Shown: positions 19,560-19,645 of the stretch, one piece after another | Position numbering within the stretch: position 1 is the first letter of the stretch | Layout of the letters: the number at the start of each line of letters is the position of its first letter | DNA from: DASXBJ01 sp036491755 | Lineage (GTDB): Bacteria; Chloroflexota; Dormibacteria; Dormibacterales; Dormibacteraceae | Direction: 5' to 3' | Assembly (NCBI GenBank): GCA_036491755.1 | Contig: DASXBJ010000078.1 | Coordinates: forward strand, 1-19,645 | Length of the DNA: 19,645 nucleotides | Translations under genes and position numbers: made by a program | The notes under the pieces: generated by a model | Told to the model about the DNA's origin: nothing | The model's database searches: none | Seen by the model: the letters and a program-made list of their open reading frames with translations, nothing else

Positions 19560-19645
19560 CCACGACGCCTTTTCCCAGGCTGAGCGACGACGAGCTCGCC
19601 ACCTGCGTGCACTGCGGCCTGTGCCTCGACGCATGCCCGACTTTT
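19556..19645 (+). CDS. glcF: Glycolate oxidase iron-sulfur subunit GlcF (5' end only)
   Basis: Thirty codons are visible from GTG 19556 to the window edge. The start overlaps the glcE stop by 4 nt (GTGA). Residues 17-28 read CVHCGLCLDACP, the first 4Fe-4S ferredoxin motif of GlcF. The rest, including the second cluster and cysteine-rich domains, lies beyond the window. It would carry electrons from GlcDE to the membrane. Confidence 0.88.
   Translation, partial: MTTTPFPRLSDDELATCVHCGLCLDACPTF

Noticed and set aside
1..19645. CRISPR arrays, insertion sequences, att sites, phage genes
   Set aside because: No repeated spacer-like units, transposase or integrase motifs, or long terminal repeats were found on either strand.

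Overview
The window is a GC-rich bacterial chromosome segment, densely coded, with short intergenic gaps and many 1-4 nt start/stop overlaps. It carries no mobile element, CRISPR array or rRNA. Gene content (a mycothiol-ligase-type MshC relative, ECF sigma factor with a membrane Rieske partner, GlcDEF, a DUF4349 lipoprotein, DoxX, a fused MFS/spermidine-synthase-like protein) and many apparently leaderless genes suggest a soil lineage near Chloroflexota/Ca. Dormibacterota or Actinomycetota. The phylum is inferred; nothing in the sequence fixes it.

Layout. 1-872 (-): secreted fibronectin-III protein with a GTG start, running off the left edge. 982-3562 (+): three-gene unit of a TetR-type regulator with two DNA-binding domains, an ABC ATPase and an ABC-2 permease, probably a self-regulated exporter. 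3584-3886 (+): zinc-ribbon protein, convergent with 3891-6345 (-), MshC-like cysteine ligase downstream of metK. 6433-7890 (-): ECF sigma factor, membrane Rieske protein and a small helical protein, with junctions of 4 nt overlap and 1 nt. 8051-8959 (-): DUF4349 lipoprotein, divergent from 9026-10612 (+), an ABC-F ATPase, followed by a stand-alone lipoyl domain. 10895-14332 (-): DedA protein, a DUF6941-like protein, and a large MFS/spermidine-synthase fusion. 14484-14557 (-): tRNA with CAU anticodon. 14620-15135 (+): DoxX protein. 15267-16669 (-): UroD/MtaA-type methyltransferase and VOC protein. 16694-19645 (+): small hypothetical protein followed by glcD, glcE and the beginning of glcF.

The most interesting signals are: (i) the ECF sigma/Rieske pair, where the Rieske protein has an anti-sigma-like layout (cytoplasmic N-terminus, one membrane segment, external 2Fe-2S domain) and could be a redox-sensing anti-sigma factor; (ii) an MshC-like ligase coupled to metK; (iii) a repeated leaderless promoter layout, TANNNT then exactly 7 nt then the start codon, including two divergent -10 boxes that share a TA step at 16681-16682; (iv) the tandem-HTH TetR regulator with a dyad inside its own promoter; and (v) stop codons built into hairpins at three gene ends.
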